64,000 bases of DNA from Planctomycetota bacterium (GTDB lineage: Bacteria > Planctomycetota > Uabimicrobiia > Uabimicrobiales > JABWCH01): contig JAGOMP010000003.1 of the NCBI GenBank assembly GCA_017993505.1, positions 62,001 to 126,000 of the forward strand. Reading direction: 5' to 3'. The notes under the pieces are model-generated. The model saw nothing but the letters and a program-made list of their open reading frames with translations. It did no database searches and was not told the DNA's origin. Shown piece after piece: positions 43,289 through 52,936 of this stretch. A program made the position numbers and the translations under genes. Position 1 is the stretch's first letter; every line of letters begins with the position of its first letter.

Positions 43289-43468
43289 TTTATCCTTTAA
43301 TAACTCCAATGGGGGCGTAGTCTGACAACTTTTTTATATATGCCACATTCTTGCATAATGTCTACTACGTCTTAATACATTTATCCTTTAATAACTCCAA
43401 TGGGGCGTAGTCTGACAACTTTTTTGCATATGCCACTGTCCTGCATAATGTCTACTACGTCCTCTACA
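43289..43468 (-). repeat. 91-bp tandem duplication of the rtcB 3' end
   Basis: The segment from TTTATCCTTTAATAACTCC to the ACTACGTC block occurs at 43289 and again, as the true rtcB end, at 43380. About five differences in 85 bp, including one extra G that breaks the frame of the outer copy. The outer copy supplies the ribosome site of the next gene. Confidence 0.92.
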
Positions 43469-44844
43469 TCTTTATAAGCCTCTGATATTTCTTCATATAA
43501 TCCTTTGCCATCTTTACTACCATCTCGAACCACAATGCCTTTTTCTTTAAATTCTTGACGTAAATTGCGGCTTTTGAATTGTTTTAAAGCTTGTCCACGG
43601 CTAAGTTTTCGACCTGCACCATGGCAGGCACTTCCAAATGTCTCTTCCATAGCTTTTTGTGTTCCAACTAATAGAAAAGAATAACGTCCCATGTCACCAG
43701 GGATGAGAACTGGTTGTCCAATAGTCTTATACGAATTAGGAAGGGTAGGATGATGGGGACCAAATGCACGGGTCGCTCCTTTTCTATGAATAAGTACTTT
43801 ACGTTGCACACCTTGAAATATATGTTCTTCAATTTGTCCAATATTATGACAAATATCATATATTAATGTCATATTTAATTCATTTGGTGTGAATCCTAGT
43901 GCATGTAACATTGTTTCTTGGATATAGTATTGTATCATTTGGCGGTTCACAAATGCGAAATTTGCAGCACAAGCCATAGCAGAAAGATATTCTTGTCCTT
44001 CGGGAGATTGAATGGGAGCACAACAAAGTTGTTTGTCAGGAACTTCAATATTATATTTTTTCATGGCTTTTGTCATTTTTTTTATGTAATCTTCGCATAT
44101 TTGATATCCTAGTCCTCGACTTCCGGTATGAACTTGGAACATAATTTGATTTTTACTAAGTTGTAGGACATTAGCTATTTTTTGGTCATAAATTTCATCA
44201 ATAATGTCAATTTCTAAAAAATGATTGCCAGAACCTAAAGTAGCAATTTGATTTAGTCCTCTTTCCATAGCTCGTGAACTAATGACATCTGGATCTGCAT
44301 TGGGCATTGTGCCTTTAGATTCAATATATTCTAATGTTTCTTTGTCTGTATAGCCTTGGCTAACAGTCCATGCAGCTCCTTTTGATAAAATTTGACAGAG
44401 TTCGTTTGCATTAAGTCGAAGTCTATTCTTAGATCCTAATCCGGAAGGAATATTGCTAAAAAGTTGGTTGACTATATCATGAATATGGGGTTGAATTTGT
44501 TCTAGTTGTAGATCAGTTCGAATGAGTCGCACTCCACAATTAATGTCAAAGCCAATGCCACCTGGAGTGATAACGCCTTCTTCAAAATCCATGGCTGCTA
44601 CGCCACCAATAGGAAATCCATATCCCCAATGAATATCAGGCATAGCTAAGGAGTATCCTACAATTCCAGGTAAATGAGCAACATTGATTACTTGTTGAAG
44701 GCATTCATCTTCGTATAGATCATTTAATGTATTTGCATTAGCATAAATTCGCCCAGGTACTCTCATTTTGTCATGCTTAGGAATTTCATATAAACATGTA
44801 TCAATTCTTTTTAATGAAATTCTTTTTAATGAAATATTGCTCAT
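43381..44844 (-). CDS. rtcB: RNA-splicing ligase RtcB
   Basis: Joins 2',3'-cyclic phosphate and 5'-OH RNA ends with GTP and manganese in RNA repair or tRNA splicing. 487 residues, the normal length. Conserved blocks: AMPDIHWGYGFPIGG, GGIGFDINCGVRL with the metal-binding Cys103, a GSGNHFLEI segment, VHTGSRGLG, a His-rich YDICHNIGQIEEH, and CHGAGRKLSR with the guanylylated His region. The N-terminus carries an in-frame 15-bp duplication giving ISLKRISLKR. AAGGA is 8 bases before the ATG. It lies 11 bp after a TPR gene in an operon with STAS and SIR2-like/TPR genes. No RtcA or archease is seen. Confidence 0.96.
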   Translation of the reverse strand: MSNISLKRISLKRIDTCLYEIPKHDKMRVPGRIYANANTLNDLYEDECLQQVINVAHLPGIVGYSLAMPDIHWGYGFPIGGVAAMDFEEGVITPGGIGFDINCGVRLIRTDLQLEQIQPHIHDIVNQLFSNIPSGLGSKNRLRLNANELCQILSKGAAWTVSQGYTDKETLEYIESKGTMPNADPDVISSRAMERGLNQIATLGSGNHFLEIDIIDEIYDQKIANVLQLSKNQIMFQVHTGSRGLGYQICEDYIKKMTKAMKKYNIEVPDKQLCCAPIQSPEGQEYLSAMACAANFAFVNRQMIQYYIQETMLHALGFTPNELNMTLIYDICHNIGQIEEHIFQGVQRKVLIHRKGATRAFGPHHPTLPNSYKTIGQPVLIPGDMGRYSFLLVGTQKAMEETFGSACHGAGRKLSRGQALKQFKSRNLRQEFKEKGIVVRDGSKDGKGLYEEISEAYKDVEDVVDIMQDSGICKKVVRLRPIGVIKG

Positions 44845-44855
44845 TTTTAATTCCT

Positions 44856-45710
44856 TTATGTTGAAGAAACAAGTAATTCAAGAATATCTTCAAATGCAGG
44901 TTTATTTCTAATATGATCTAAATCTGTGTCTGTTTGAATTTTTTCTATGTTTTTATAACCTTTTCGTACAGCTTTGTCTAGGTATTCTAAAGCTTGTGTT
45001 GTATCTTTTTTTATGGAATATGCACATGCTAAGTTGTAAAAATCTATGACTAAGTCGGGATTTAATGAGATTGCACGTTTGAAATCAAGGATGGCTTCGT
45101 CTATTTTCCCTTGTTTCATATATGTCTGGGCACGATTATGGTAGGCTTCTGAATAATTTGGGAAAAGTTGTATAGCTTGGTTGTAATCTGCTAAGGCTTT
45201 GGAATGTTTATCCATTAAAGCGTATAGATTCGCACGATTATTATAGAATTCTGGATCACGATCATTGATTTTAATGGCTTTATTATAATCGGCAAAGGCA
45301 CGATCCCAATCTTTTAGAGCAAGATATAGTAATGCACGATTATAATATGCAATGGAATATTCTGGATAGATATCAATTGCTTTTTTATATGATTGTAGAG
45401 CTTGGTCAAAGAGTTGTTGTTTTTTTTCTTCTATTGCTTTATGGTTTTCTTGCATAGCATGTTCGATATCTTTACGTGAAGTTTTGCCCTGTTTTTTTGT
45501 TTCTACTGCACTCGTTTCACGTTTTTCTTTTTGAAAAGCCATAGTCCTAGGATATGCACGACTTGCAGTAAAACTTTGAAAAGGAAGAAAGGATTCTGCA
45601 CTACTAGATTCTAATTCTTCAATGAAAGACAGTGCTTCTTCTTGAGGGGCGATATCTATGTTTTTGTCTTCTGTTTGTTTTTTTGTTTTTTTGAGTTTTT
45701 TAAAAAACAT
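44856..45710 (-). CDS. TPR-repeat protein
   Basis: 284 residues. A basic N-terminus and linker precede about five consecutive TPR units from residue 95: ALQSYKKAIDIYPEYSIAYYNRALLYLALKDWD and following units with the canonical A-N-Y-F spacing. It is soluble, with no signal peptide, and is a protein-interaction scaffold. It starts 12 bp after the STAS gene and ends 11 bp before rtcB, so the three are very probably co-transcribed. No specific partner can be read from the sequence. Confidence 0.8.
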   Translation of the reverse strand: MFFKKLKKTKKQTEDKNIDIAPQEEALSFIEELESSSAESFLPFQSFTASRAYPRTMAFQKEKRETSAVETKKQGKTSRKDIEHAMQENHKAIEEKKQQLFDQALQSYKKAIDIYPEYSIAYYNRALLYLALKDWDRAFADYNKAIKINDRDPEFYNNRANLYALMDKHSKALADYNQAIQLFPNYSEAYHNRAQTYMKQGKIDEAILDFKRAISLNPDLVIDFYNLACAYSIKKDTTQALEYLDKAVRKGYKNIEKIQTDTDLDHIRNKPAFEDILELLVSST

Positions 45711-45722
45711 AGTACGTTCCTA

Positions 45723-47906
45723 TCATTGAAATTTTCTGATTTTTAAGATAAATTTTTTTGTCATTTTGAAAAGTTTTGTACCGTTGCTGAAAAAACTTAA
45801 ACAAGAAGCAATGCCAAATAGTGCTGCTAGTCCAAATAAAATGTAATGAAGAATACTGACTTCATAATAGTATTGGGTGAAGCATGCAATATTGAATACA
45901 ATGAGAGTTAGTAGAAATAAAATTGCACTTTTCATATAAGATGTGATTTTATAGGGTGTGTTAAAGTGTTCTATATGTCGTTTACAATAAAATAAATCTA
46001 TAGAGGCTGGAATTTTTTTTACAATTTTACAGCCTTTTGTAATAGGTGTAATCCAAAATTCTACAGTTTTGGTTTCTTTTGAAATGTTGATTAATGTCTG
46101 ATCAGGGTATACATCACATCCAGGGAATTGTGGTAAAATTAAGATATATTTATTAGTGTCCTCTATTGGTAGAAGTTCTCCCTTAATCGTCACGCTCATA
46201 GGATATGTTTGAGCATATTTCATTTTTGAGAAATATTGCACTTCCACTGTTTTTGCCACAGATAGAATTATGTACTTCTGTGAATCAATGCTTGATTTTT
46301 TTGAAGATGTTTTTGTTCTTTTTCTAGGCAATTTTTCTTCTATAGTTTCAATAATTTCATTGCAATCTATAGTTGTAGTGGGCATAGGAAGTTCTAAGTT
46401 ATCTATATTTTGTACAGTAGCAGAAACTGGTTCTATAGAGTCTGGTGTATATTTTCTTCGGCTTGGTTGCATGGCCATGAGTTCTTGTGTAGTAAAACCA
46501 TCAAAATCACTCATGGTTGTTTTAGTTTTTTGCTTTGTTTGTTCAGCGTCTTCTTCGAGTTGTATGTATTGTTCTTGATCTTCCAATACGTCTTGTTCTG
46601 GTGATTCTAGGGGAATATCTGAAAAATCGACTTCTTGTATATGAATTTTATGAGAAAACGTCATATTGTGTTCTGGAACGTTGGTATGTATTTTATTGTA
46701 GTTGGGTTCTTGTTCTTCCACGAGTCGGTCTAAAAATTCTAGGGGACTTGGTTCATATTCTGTGTCTAGTTTTTCTGTAGTGTCTTCCATCTCTAGCTCT
46801 TGTTCTGTGGAAATTTTTTGTTGTTTTTTCTCTAAGTCTTCTTTTATCATGAGCAATGTTTTTTTCAGAAATGGTACTGTTCGTTTAATATGGGGAGGTT
46901 TAGCTATGAATTTTGGTTTTACTTGTTCTTCTTCCTCTTCTTCCACTTCTTCCTCTTCTTTAGAGAATTCTTCTTGAAATGTCATGTTCTCAAATGTTAT
47001 ATCGATAGTTCTTGGAAGAATATCTTGTTTTTCTTGTACTTCTAGGTATTCCTTTTCTTGTATATTATCTTCAGTGGTTTCTATGTTTTTTTCTTGTTTA
47101 TCAGTGGTGATATCATCTAGTTGATAGTCTTCATCACTGTGACTGTCTTTATCTTTATCATAGTCTTCATCATTGGCATTGTCTCTATCATGGTCTTCAT
47201 CATTGGCATGGTCTTCATCACTGTCGCTGTTCTCATCTCTATCATGGTCTTCATCATTGGCATTGTCTCTATCATGGTCTTCATCATTGGCATGGTCTTC
47301 ATCACTGTCGCTGTTCTCATCTATATCATAGTCTTCATTAGTGGCATCATTTTTATCCATGTCATGGTCTTCATCATTGGCATTGTCTTCTTTATGATTT
47401 TTATGTTCATCAATATCATTATCTTTTTCTGTGAGGCTATCTATTTGTTTTTCTTGAGTAGGTTTTTCAGATTCGTCTTTTTGATTTTCTTCTTCTGTGC
47501 ATGATGAAATGATTTTGAAATCGCTTGCTGAGATTGGTTTCCCATTGTTTTGTTTAAAAGAAATTAAGGCTTTATCAAGATTTTCCATAATAGGAAGACA
47601 AACTTCTAGTCCTAACATGTCAAATAAAACTTTAAATTTATTGGCAACATTGATAAGTCGAATACCACCTTCTACCACATGAACACGTTGGGCTATATTA
47701 ATGAGCAATCCTAGGCCTGTACTATTGAGATATTTTGTTTCAGATAAATCTAAGATAATTTTACAGATTCCGTCACGATAAAAACCAAGAACTTTTGCTT
47801 CAAAAATTTGAAGACTTTTTTGATCAATAGGACCACAGGGTTTTAGTAATACAACATCTCCAACTTCTGCATGTTGGTAAATGATAGATTGAATGGTAAG
47901 TTCCAT
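45723..47906 (-). CDS. STAS-domain protein with acidic repeat region and C-terminal membrane spans
   Basis: 727 residues. Residues 1-110 are an anti-sigma-factor-antagonist-type STAS domain (KIILDLSETKYLNSTGLGLLINIA with a candidate phospho-Ser/Thr pair). Residues about 140-270 are an Asp/Glu/Asn/His repeat region including two 28-residue copies rich in DEDHDRD words, encoded by an 84-bp tandem repeat at 47181 and 47265. A long acidic linker is followed by a beta domain (about 545-640, SVTIKGELLPI, YPDQTLINIS), and two spans near the C-terminus (about 655-705). STAS proteins of this kind switch partners by phosphorylation. Here it sits in front of TPR and RtcB genes. Confidence 0.75.
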   Translation of the reverse strand: MELTIQSIIYQHAEVGDVVLLKPCGPIDQKSLQIFEAKVLGFYRDGICKIILDLSETKYLNSTGLGLLINIAQRVHVVEGGIRLINVANKFKVLFDMLGLEVCLPIMENLDKALISFKQNNGKPISASDFKIISSCTEEENQKDESEKPTQEKQIDSLTEKDNDIDEHKNHKEDNANDEDHDMDKNDATNEDYDIDENSDSDEDHANDEDHDRDNANDEDHDRDENSDSDEDHANDEDHDRDNANDEDYDKDKDSHSDEDYQLDDITTDKQEKNIETTEDNIQEKEYLEVQEKQDILPRTIDITFENMTFQEEFSKEEEEVEEEEEEQVKPKFIAKPPHIKRTVPFLKKTLLMIKEDLEKKQQKISTEQELEMEDTTEKLDTEYEPSPLEFLDRLVEEQEPNYNKIHTNVPEHNMTFSHKIHIQEVDFSDIPLESPEQDVLEDQEQYIQLEEDAEQTKQKTKTTMSDFDGFTTQELMAMQPSRRKYTPDSIEPVSATVQNIDNLELPMPTTTIDCNEIIETIEEKLPRKRTKTSSKKSSIDSQKYIILSVAKTVEVQYFSKMKYAQTYPMSVTIKGELLPIEDTNKYILILPQFPGCDVYPDQTLINISKETKTVEFWITPITKGCKIVKKIPASIDLFYCKRHIEHFNTPYKITSYMKSAILFLLTLIVFNIACFTQYYYEVSILHYILFGLAALFGIASCLSFFSNGTKLFKMTKKFILKIRKFQ
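47181..47348 (-). repeat. 84-bp in-frame tandem repeat coding for acidic residues
   Basis: GTCTCTATCATGGTCTTC... starts at 47181 and 47265. A few variant codons differ between copies. Shorter 18-30 bp units continue on both sides. The opposite-strand open frames over it are artefacts. Confidence 0.85.
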
Positions 47907-47991
47907 ATTTACTGCTTCCTAAAAGAGAATCATTCTCTTACTTAGAGATTTCATATAATTTAAGATATGAATAAGCACGAGTTGAGTTTGT

Positions 47992-50076
47992 TTATTGTTT
48001 TTGGATTAAGCACATGACGTCTAATGTATCTTGATATTCTTGTGTTTTCCCTAAGCCTTTATAGAGATTTAGTGCTTTATCAAGATATTTTATAGCATCT
48101 GCAAATTTGTGTTTTTGTAAATATATCATTGCAATAGAAATACAAGTAGTAGCAAGTTCTTCTTTGATACCAATTTGTAGTAACATTTCTACATTGGCAT
48201 TGTAGCATTCTAAAGCATTATCAAATTGCCCTTGTACTGTATAGATTTTGGCAAGGTTTGTATGGGTTTTGATGAGATTAATCACGTCTCCTAATGCAGC
48301 AAATATTTCTTCAGAACGTGAAAAGTATTCTTCAGCAATATCATATTTTTTACTATTTGTATACAGAAGTCCTAAATTTGTATAAATGGAGGCTAGGTGT
48401 TGCCAATCTCCCATTTTTTCATAGTATTCCATAGAATCTTCATAGTATTTGATGGCAGTTTCATAATCTTCTTGGCGTGCACATACATGACCAAGGCTAC
48501 AATATAAAAAACTTAATGCTAGAAGATCTTGCTGGCTTTTGTAGAGGATAAAGGCTTCTTCATAGTATTTTCTAGAATTAACATAATCTTGTTGGTTCAT
48601 ATAAGCTAAACCTAACATTTGATATATTTCTGGGAGGCATTCTGGTTCTTGGTATTGTTCAGATAATTGTAATGCGTCATGTAATTTTTCAACTGCCTTT
48701 TCCCATGCTTTTGTTTTAATAATGCAATTGCAATAATTTACAAAAGAAACAATGGCACCTCTATAATCAAAGTTTTCTAGCTTGATGTGAAAGGTGTCTT
48801 GGTAGTAAGATTGTGCTAGGTCAAAATCATCTTCATATTCACAAATTAAGGCTAAGCGAGCAGATACTTTGCTCATGCCTTCTTGGTTTTTTGATTTGCA
48901 ATATAAGGAAAGAGCATCACCATAATATTGGATTGCTTTTTCTAAATCGCAACCATTTTCATAGTTTTCTGCACATTTTGCATATCCGTGAGCAAGATAT
49001 AGAGAATCTTTTAGTTCAGCCCATAATTCAATGGATCTAGTATGAGCTTCTAAAGCACGTTTTTGAAATCCTTGTTCTAATAAAACAATACCTAGATGAT
49101 GGTAGGCACTAGCAGCTTTTCGATAATCTTTTTTAGATTCAAAAATTGAAATAGTTCGTGTTAAGACTTCATTAGCATGACTACGACTCATCACTTGATT
49201 AAGCAATATGCCTGTTAATAAGTGCCAAGTATGGATATCGATGTTATTTTCAAATTTTGATAAACTTTTGGAAAAGTCTATATTGCTTTTTTCATTTTCT
49301 GTGGAAAGTTCGATTGTTTTTGGAAATAAAAGTTCTAAAAATTCACTAGGGATCATAGAAAGACAACCGCCTTGACCTATTTTGCAAAGATGAGTGCATG
49401 GTAAATATTCTGTGTCTGTGATCCAATAAATTTGCTTTCCTTGTAGTGCATATTTTTTTAGCATTCCATATAGAGAACGCCAACCAAAATCACCTTGTTG
49501 AAGCCCTATAATAACAATGACTTCAGCATATTTGAAGTTTTTAAAAAATTCATAGGATAATGGTAAGTAAGGTTCTTGTATATTTAAATTTAAATATTCT
49601 TCTACTGTTTTCTTTTCATCTATTCTACCATAAATCCAATGCAATAGTGGCTTATTTTCTTCTTTTTCTTGTGTTGTATAATTTATTTTGTATTTTAAGT
49701 TCGCTTCTTGTAATGCTAAACTAAGACGATTGTCAATGGAAGTTAAGCCTAAATACGCAACAAGATTTTGTTGGATCATTTCAGCGATAATGCGATATAA
49801 ATAATTCGTTTGCTTTACTTTGAATCCATCTAACGTGTCTAGTACAGATCCATTATTTTGATGCAAAATGCGAAATAAAATGTCATATGGCAACTCGCGA
49901 TTTTGGATTTCTTCAATATATTGATTAAAAATGTCACTTTTTTGAGAAATAGTTTCAAAAATACCATTTCTTAGCATTTCCCAAGGTTGAACTTGTTCAA
50001 AATGGTTTCCCAAAATCATTGCTAACGAATTATTTTGGATAGCTTGTTTTATATTATCAATGTAACTTTTATTCAT
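47992..50076 (-). CDS. SIR2-like domain plus TPR-repeat protein
   Basis: 694 residues. Residues about 1-260 resemble the SIR2-like fold used in bacterial defence and signalling proteins: AIQNNSLAMILGNHF near the start, LLHWIYGRID at the place of the LHG motif, and EVIVIIGLQQGDFGWRSLYGML at the place of the V-x-G-x-S-x-x-D motif. The NAD-binding GAGxS and catalytic His are not clean, so activity is uncertain. Residues about 285-694 are at least eight TPR units (YRKAASAYHHLGIVLLEQGFQKRALEAH, SIYTNLGLLYTNSKKYDIAEEYF). It is the first gene of the STAS/TPR/RtcB operon, with a hairpin over its ribosome site. Confidence 0.65.
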   Translation of the reverse strand: MNKSYIDNIKQAIQNNSLAMILGNHFEQVQPWEMLRNGIFETISQKSDIFNQYIEEIQNRELPYDILFRILHQNNGSVLDTLDGFKVKQTNYLYRIIAEMIQQNLVAYLGLTSIDNRLSLALQEANLKYKINYTTQEKEENKPLLHWIYGRIDEKKTVEEYLNLNIQEPYLPLSYEFFKNFKYAEVIVIIGLQQGDFGWRSLYGMLKKYALQGKQIYWITDTEYLPCTHLCKIGQGGCLSMIPSEFLELLFPKTIELSTENEKSNIDFSKSLSKFENNIDIHTWHLLTGILLNQVMSRSHANEVLTRTISIFESKKDYRKAASAYHHLGIVLLEQGFQKRALEAHTRSIELWAELKDSLYLAHGYAKCAENYENGCDLEKAIQYYGDALSLYCKSKNQEGMSKVSARLALICEYEDDFDLAQSYYQDTFHIKLENFDYRGAIVSFVNYCNCIIKTKAWEKAVEKLHDALQLSEQYQEPECLPEIYQMLGLAYMNQQDYVNSRKYYEEAFILYKSQQDLLALSFLYCSLGHVCARQEDYETAIKYYEDSMEYYEKMGDWQHLASIYTNLGLLYTNSKKYDIAEEYFSRSEEIFAALGDVINLIKTHTNLAKIYTVQGQFDNALECYNANVEMLLQIGIKEELATTCISIAMIYLQKHKFADAIKYLDKALNLYKGLGKTQEYQDTLDVMCLIQKQ

Positions 50077-50083
50077 AAGCTTT

Positions 50084-50104
50084 CACCCTAATTGGAATTA
50101 GGTG
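50084..50104 (-). promoter_or_regulatory. Hairpin covering the ribosome site of the SIR2-like/TPR gene
   Basis: CACCTAATT and AATTAGGGTG (minus strand, 50104-50084) pair around a 2-3 base loop with one bulged base. The AGGGTG that would serve as ribosome site, 8 bases before the ATG, is inside the stem. It is also a possible dimer operator. The rest of the 50077-50452 gap is AT-rich and divergent, with a small palindrome CTGCAGCATGCAG at about 50136. Confidence 0.45.
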
Positions 50105-50452
50105 TAGATTAGTACTTGTAATAAACCTTCTCGCCTGCAGCATGCAGTGTGAGTTATGAATTGCATATCTTATTTATTATAGCTTAAATATATAAAAATT
50201 TAAAGTAAAAATTTTTATCTAAAGATTTTTTGATGTTGCCATGGAAAATGAAGGATATTATTTTCTCTAAGTTCTTAAAAAAATAAACCTAAAGAAGGTT
50301 CTCTTATATAATATTTTATAAATATGTCCAAAAAATTATTTTATTACATGGACTATTCTATTTGTTTTTTCATTGATTCTTTTTATTATTATGTTTTAAT
50401 CGTTTTATGATATTTTCTTATATTTTTTATTTATTCTAGGAGTATATGTCAT

Positions 50453-50659
50453 ATGTGTTGGGAACATTGGGCTCCATTTTTATTTCAATATATTTTAGGT
50501 GGTATTTTTTTTGCCCTTAGTTTGATGATTACATTTTGCTCGGGTGATATGAAAATTCAACCAAAAGAAAATAAGAAATTTTTATATATTCTTGTTGCTG
50601 GTTTTGCACTTTATGCATCGGGGCATGCCTTGTGGATTTTTTTAGCAAGTCATACATAG
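50453..50659 (+). CDS. Small two-span membrane protein upstream of the symporter
   Basis: 68 residues with two hydrophobic helices (FLFQYILGGIFFALSLMITF and FLYILVAGFALYASGHALWIF) joined by a short charged loop. TAGGAG is upstream of the ATG. It ends 9 bp before the sodium:solute symporter start and is in the same frame direction, so it is probably an accessory subunit or regulator of that transporter. No named family recognised. Confidence 0.6.
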   Translation: MCWEHWAPFLFQYILGGIFFALSLMITFCSGDMKIQPKENKKFLYILVAGFALYASGHALWIFLASHT

Positions 50660-50668
50660 GAGAAACGA

Positions 50669-52587
50669 ATGTTTGGAATTACATTTACAGGATCATCAGT
50701 AGATCTTTGGGTGATTATTATCTATTTTATTTTTATTTTGGGTTTTGGTAGTATTTTTGGAAAATATACGAAAACTACAAAAGACTTTTTCTTTGGTGGG
50801 CAACGTTTTTCTTGGTGGCTCATTTCTATGTCTTGTGTAGCAACGTTAGTTGGTTCTTATAGCTTTATTAAATATTCTGAATATGCTTATAAGTATGGCA
50901 CAAGTTCTTCCATGAGTTATTTAAATGATGTATTTATCATGCCACTGTTTGTATTTGGATGGCTTCCTTTGATTTACTTTTCTAGAGTGACATCTGTTCC
51001 AGAATTTTTTGAAAAACGATTCAATAAAATGGCTCGGTTTCTTGTGACTGTACTGATTATGATATATTTATTGGGTTATATCGGTTATAATCTTTATACT
51101 ATGGGAATTGCTATTGAAAAAGTTTTAGGTATTGATATTTATTTTGCAGTGATTGCCACTGCTGTTGTGTGTGCTATTTATGTTGCAGCTGGTGGACAGA
51201 CTGCAGTAATCATGACAGATTTAGTGCAAGGTTTTTTACTCCTTTTTGCAGGATTCTTGTTGTTTGGATTAGGATTATCTTATGTAGGTGGGTTTACGGC
51301 TTTTTGGGATAAGTTACCTGTTTCTCACCGTTTGCCATTCACTGGTGTGACAACACCTGCGGAGTTTTGTACAGCAGGTATTTTTTGGCAAGATGGAATT
51401 GCAAATTCTATGGTTTTTTATTTTATGAACCAAGGTATGATTCTACGATTTTTGTCTGCAAAAAGTGTAAAAGAAGGGCGAAAAGCATTGATCGTGATGG
51501 CACTTGTTATGATGCCTCTTACCATGATTGCCGTGAGCAATGCTGGTTGGATTGGAAAAGCGATTCCTACAGAAGAAATTATCCAAACTGAAATAGCTAT
51601 GGAAAATCAAGTTTTAGAAGCGAAAGGTCTACCTGTACATCCTGACCAACCTATAGATCCAGCTCGTACTCCCATACAAAAACGATGTTCGTGACTGTTA
51701 CAAAATTGATTTCTACGCCAGGAATATTTGGTTTTATTATGGCTGCTCTAGTTGCTGCACTTATGTCTACCATTGATACATTAATCAATGCAAGTTCTGT
51801 TATTTTTGTAAATGATATTTGGCGACCTTATATAAAGCCTAATCGTGCAGATAAGCATTATTTAAATGTAGCAAGGACATTTAGTTTATTAGCAGCTTTT
51901 ATTGGAGTTCTTCTTGTCCCGATGTTTGCTGGCTTTAAGAGTTTATATGAAGCACATGCCACATTTACCGCTGCGATTACTCCTCCGCTAGTTGCAGCAA
52001 TTGTCTTAGGTGCATTTTGGAAAAAGTATACAACAGCTGGAGTATGTGCAACTCTGATTGGTGGCACCATAGCGATTGGACTTTCTTTTATTTGGCCCAA
52101 TGAAATTTTACCATATTTTTCTCTAGGAGTAGGACCAGCTGGTTATGGATTCATGCGTGCTTTTTATGGTCTCATTGTTTCTGTGGCTTTGGGGCTGATT
52201 TTTAATTTTTTAACAAAGCCAAAGGATATGAAGGAAATACAAGGATATGTATGTGGCACATTGAGACATGCTGTGGAAAATTATAAAGGTGCACCTCTTA
52301 CAAAAGAAGCGAATGGTAAAAAAGGCTATGGAATGATACATCTTCACGAAGATCAAGAAAAAGACACAGTCCGATTGCCTAAAAAGATGATGGAATTGCT
52401 AGAAGCAGAACCTAATGACTTAGTATATGTTGCTGATAAACGGAGATGGTTAGGAGGCATGTATTCTGCACATTTAAAAGCATTGGAAGCTCATGATCAA
52501 GACAATGGGATTTGGATGCATCCAGAAACTTTAGCTGAGTCTACTTTATTGAAACATAAAGAAGTGTATGTAGAGAAAATTTTATAA
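50669..52587 (+). pseudogene. Sodium:solute symporter (SSS family) with an apparent frameshift
   Basis: Two overlapping frames (50669-51694 and from about 51685 to 52587) together give one SSS-family transporter of about 639 residues. The first part has the SSS start (IIYFIFILGFGSIFGKYTKTTKDFFFGGQ), seven or so spans and AAGGQTAVIMTDLVQG. The second resumes with TVTKLISTPGIFGFIMAALVAALMSTIDTLINA, the conserved sodium-site helix, further spans and a soluble C-terminal domain. The break is at an A-run (ATACAAAAACG, about 51675-51685); one extra A would restore the frame. It may be a true mutation, a sequencing error or slippage. The amino-acid continuity across the break and undecayed second half suggest a recent event. 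Substrate unknown. Confidence 0.8.
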
Positions 52588-52720
52588 GCTTGAATAACAT
52601 TCAGGGAATAGCTTTTATGGAGGTTTAGCCTTTTTAAGATTAGCCTCCTTTAAAAAGAATGGATTGTTTTTTATGAAGAGATACATAAACTTAGATTAAG
52701 AACAATCATATTTTTATGAA

Positions 52721-52774
52721 AAAAAAAGTCAATTAAATTCTGAACAAACTTAATGAATTTAATTGACTTTTTTT
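52721..52774 (+). terminator. Very strong terminator after the symporter
   Basis: A 20-bp arm ending in AATTAAATTC (52721-52740) pairs with GAATTTAATT...CTTTTTTT (52755-52774) around a 14-base loop. A smaller GGAGG/CCTCC hairpin precedes it at about 52620-52650. Confidence 0.85.
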
Positions 52775-52867
52775 AATTGTCTTGTTTTTTCATGAACCTT
52801 CTGAATAGATTTATAGTGTGGAAAGATTTTAATCTCTATGAGGAGGGAAGCATATTTTATATAGGCT

Positions 52868-52902
52868 AAAAAAAAACATGTTTTTCGACATGTATTTTTT
52901 TA
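52868..52902 (-). terminator. Terminator of the initiator tRNA
   Basis: ACATGT arms (52876-52881 and 52888-52893) flanked by A- and T-runs make a stem with a 6-base loop downstream of the tRNA on the minus strand. Confidence 0.7.
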
Positions 52903-52936
52903 GGATATTTTTATCTACTTGATAAGATTTATTTAT

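Noticed and set aside
47117-47504. Repetitive open frames across the acidic repeat of the STAS gene (MMKTMIE-type and IIVFIIGI-type)
   Set aside because: They are other-frame readings of the 84-bp repeat inside a clearly coding gene.
52721-52774. Long inverted repeat as an insertion-sequence end
   Set aside because: It has A- and T-runs and sits right after a gene, so a terminator explains it; no transposase is present.
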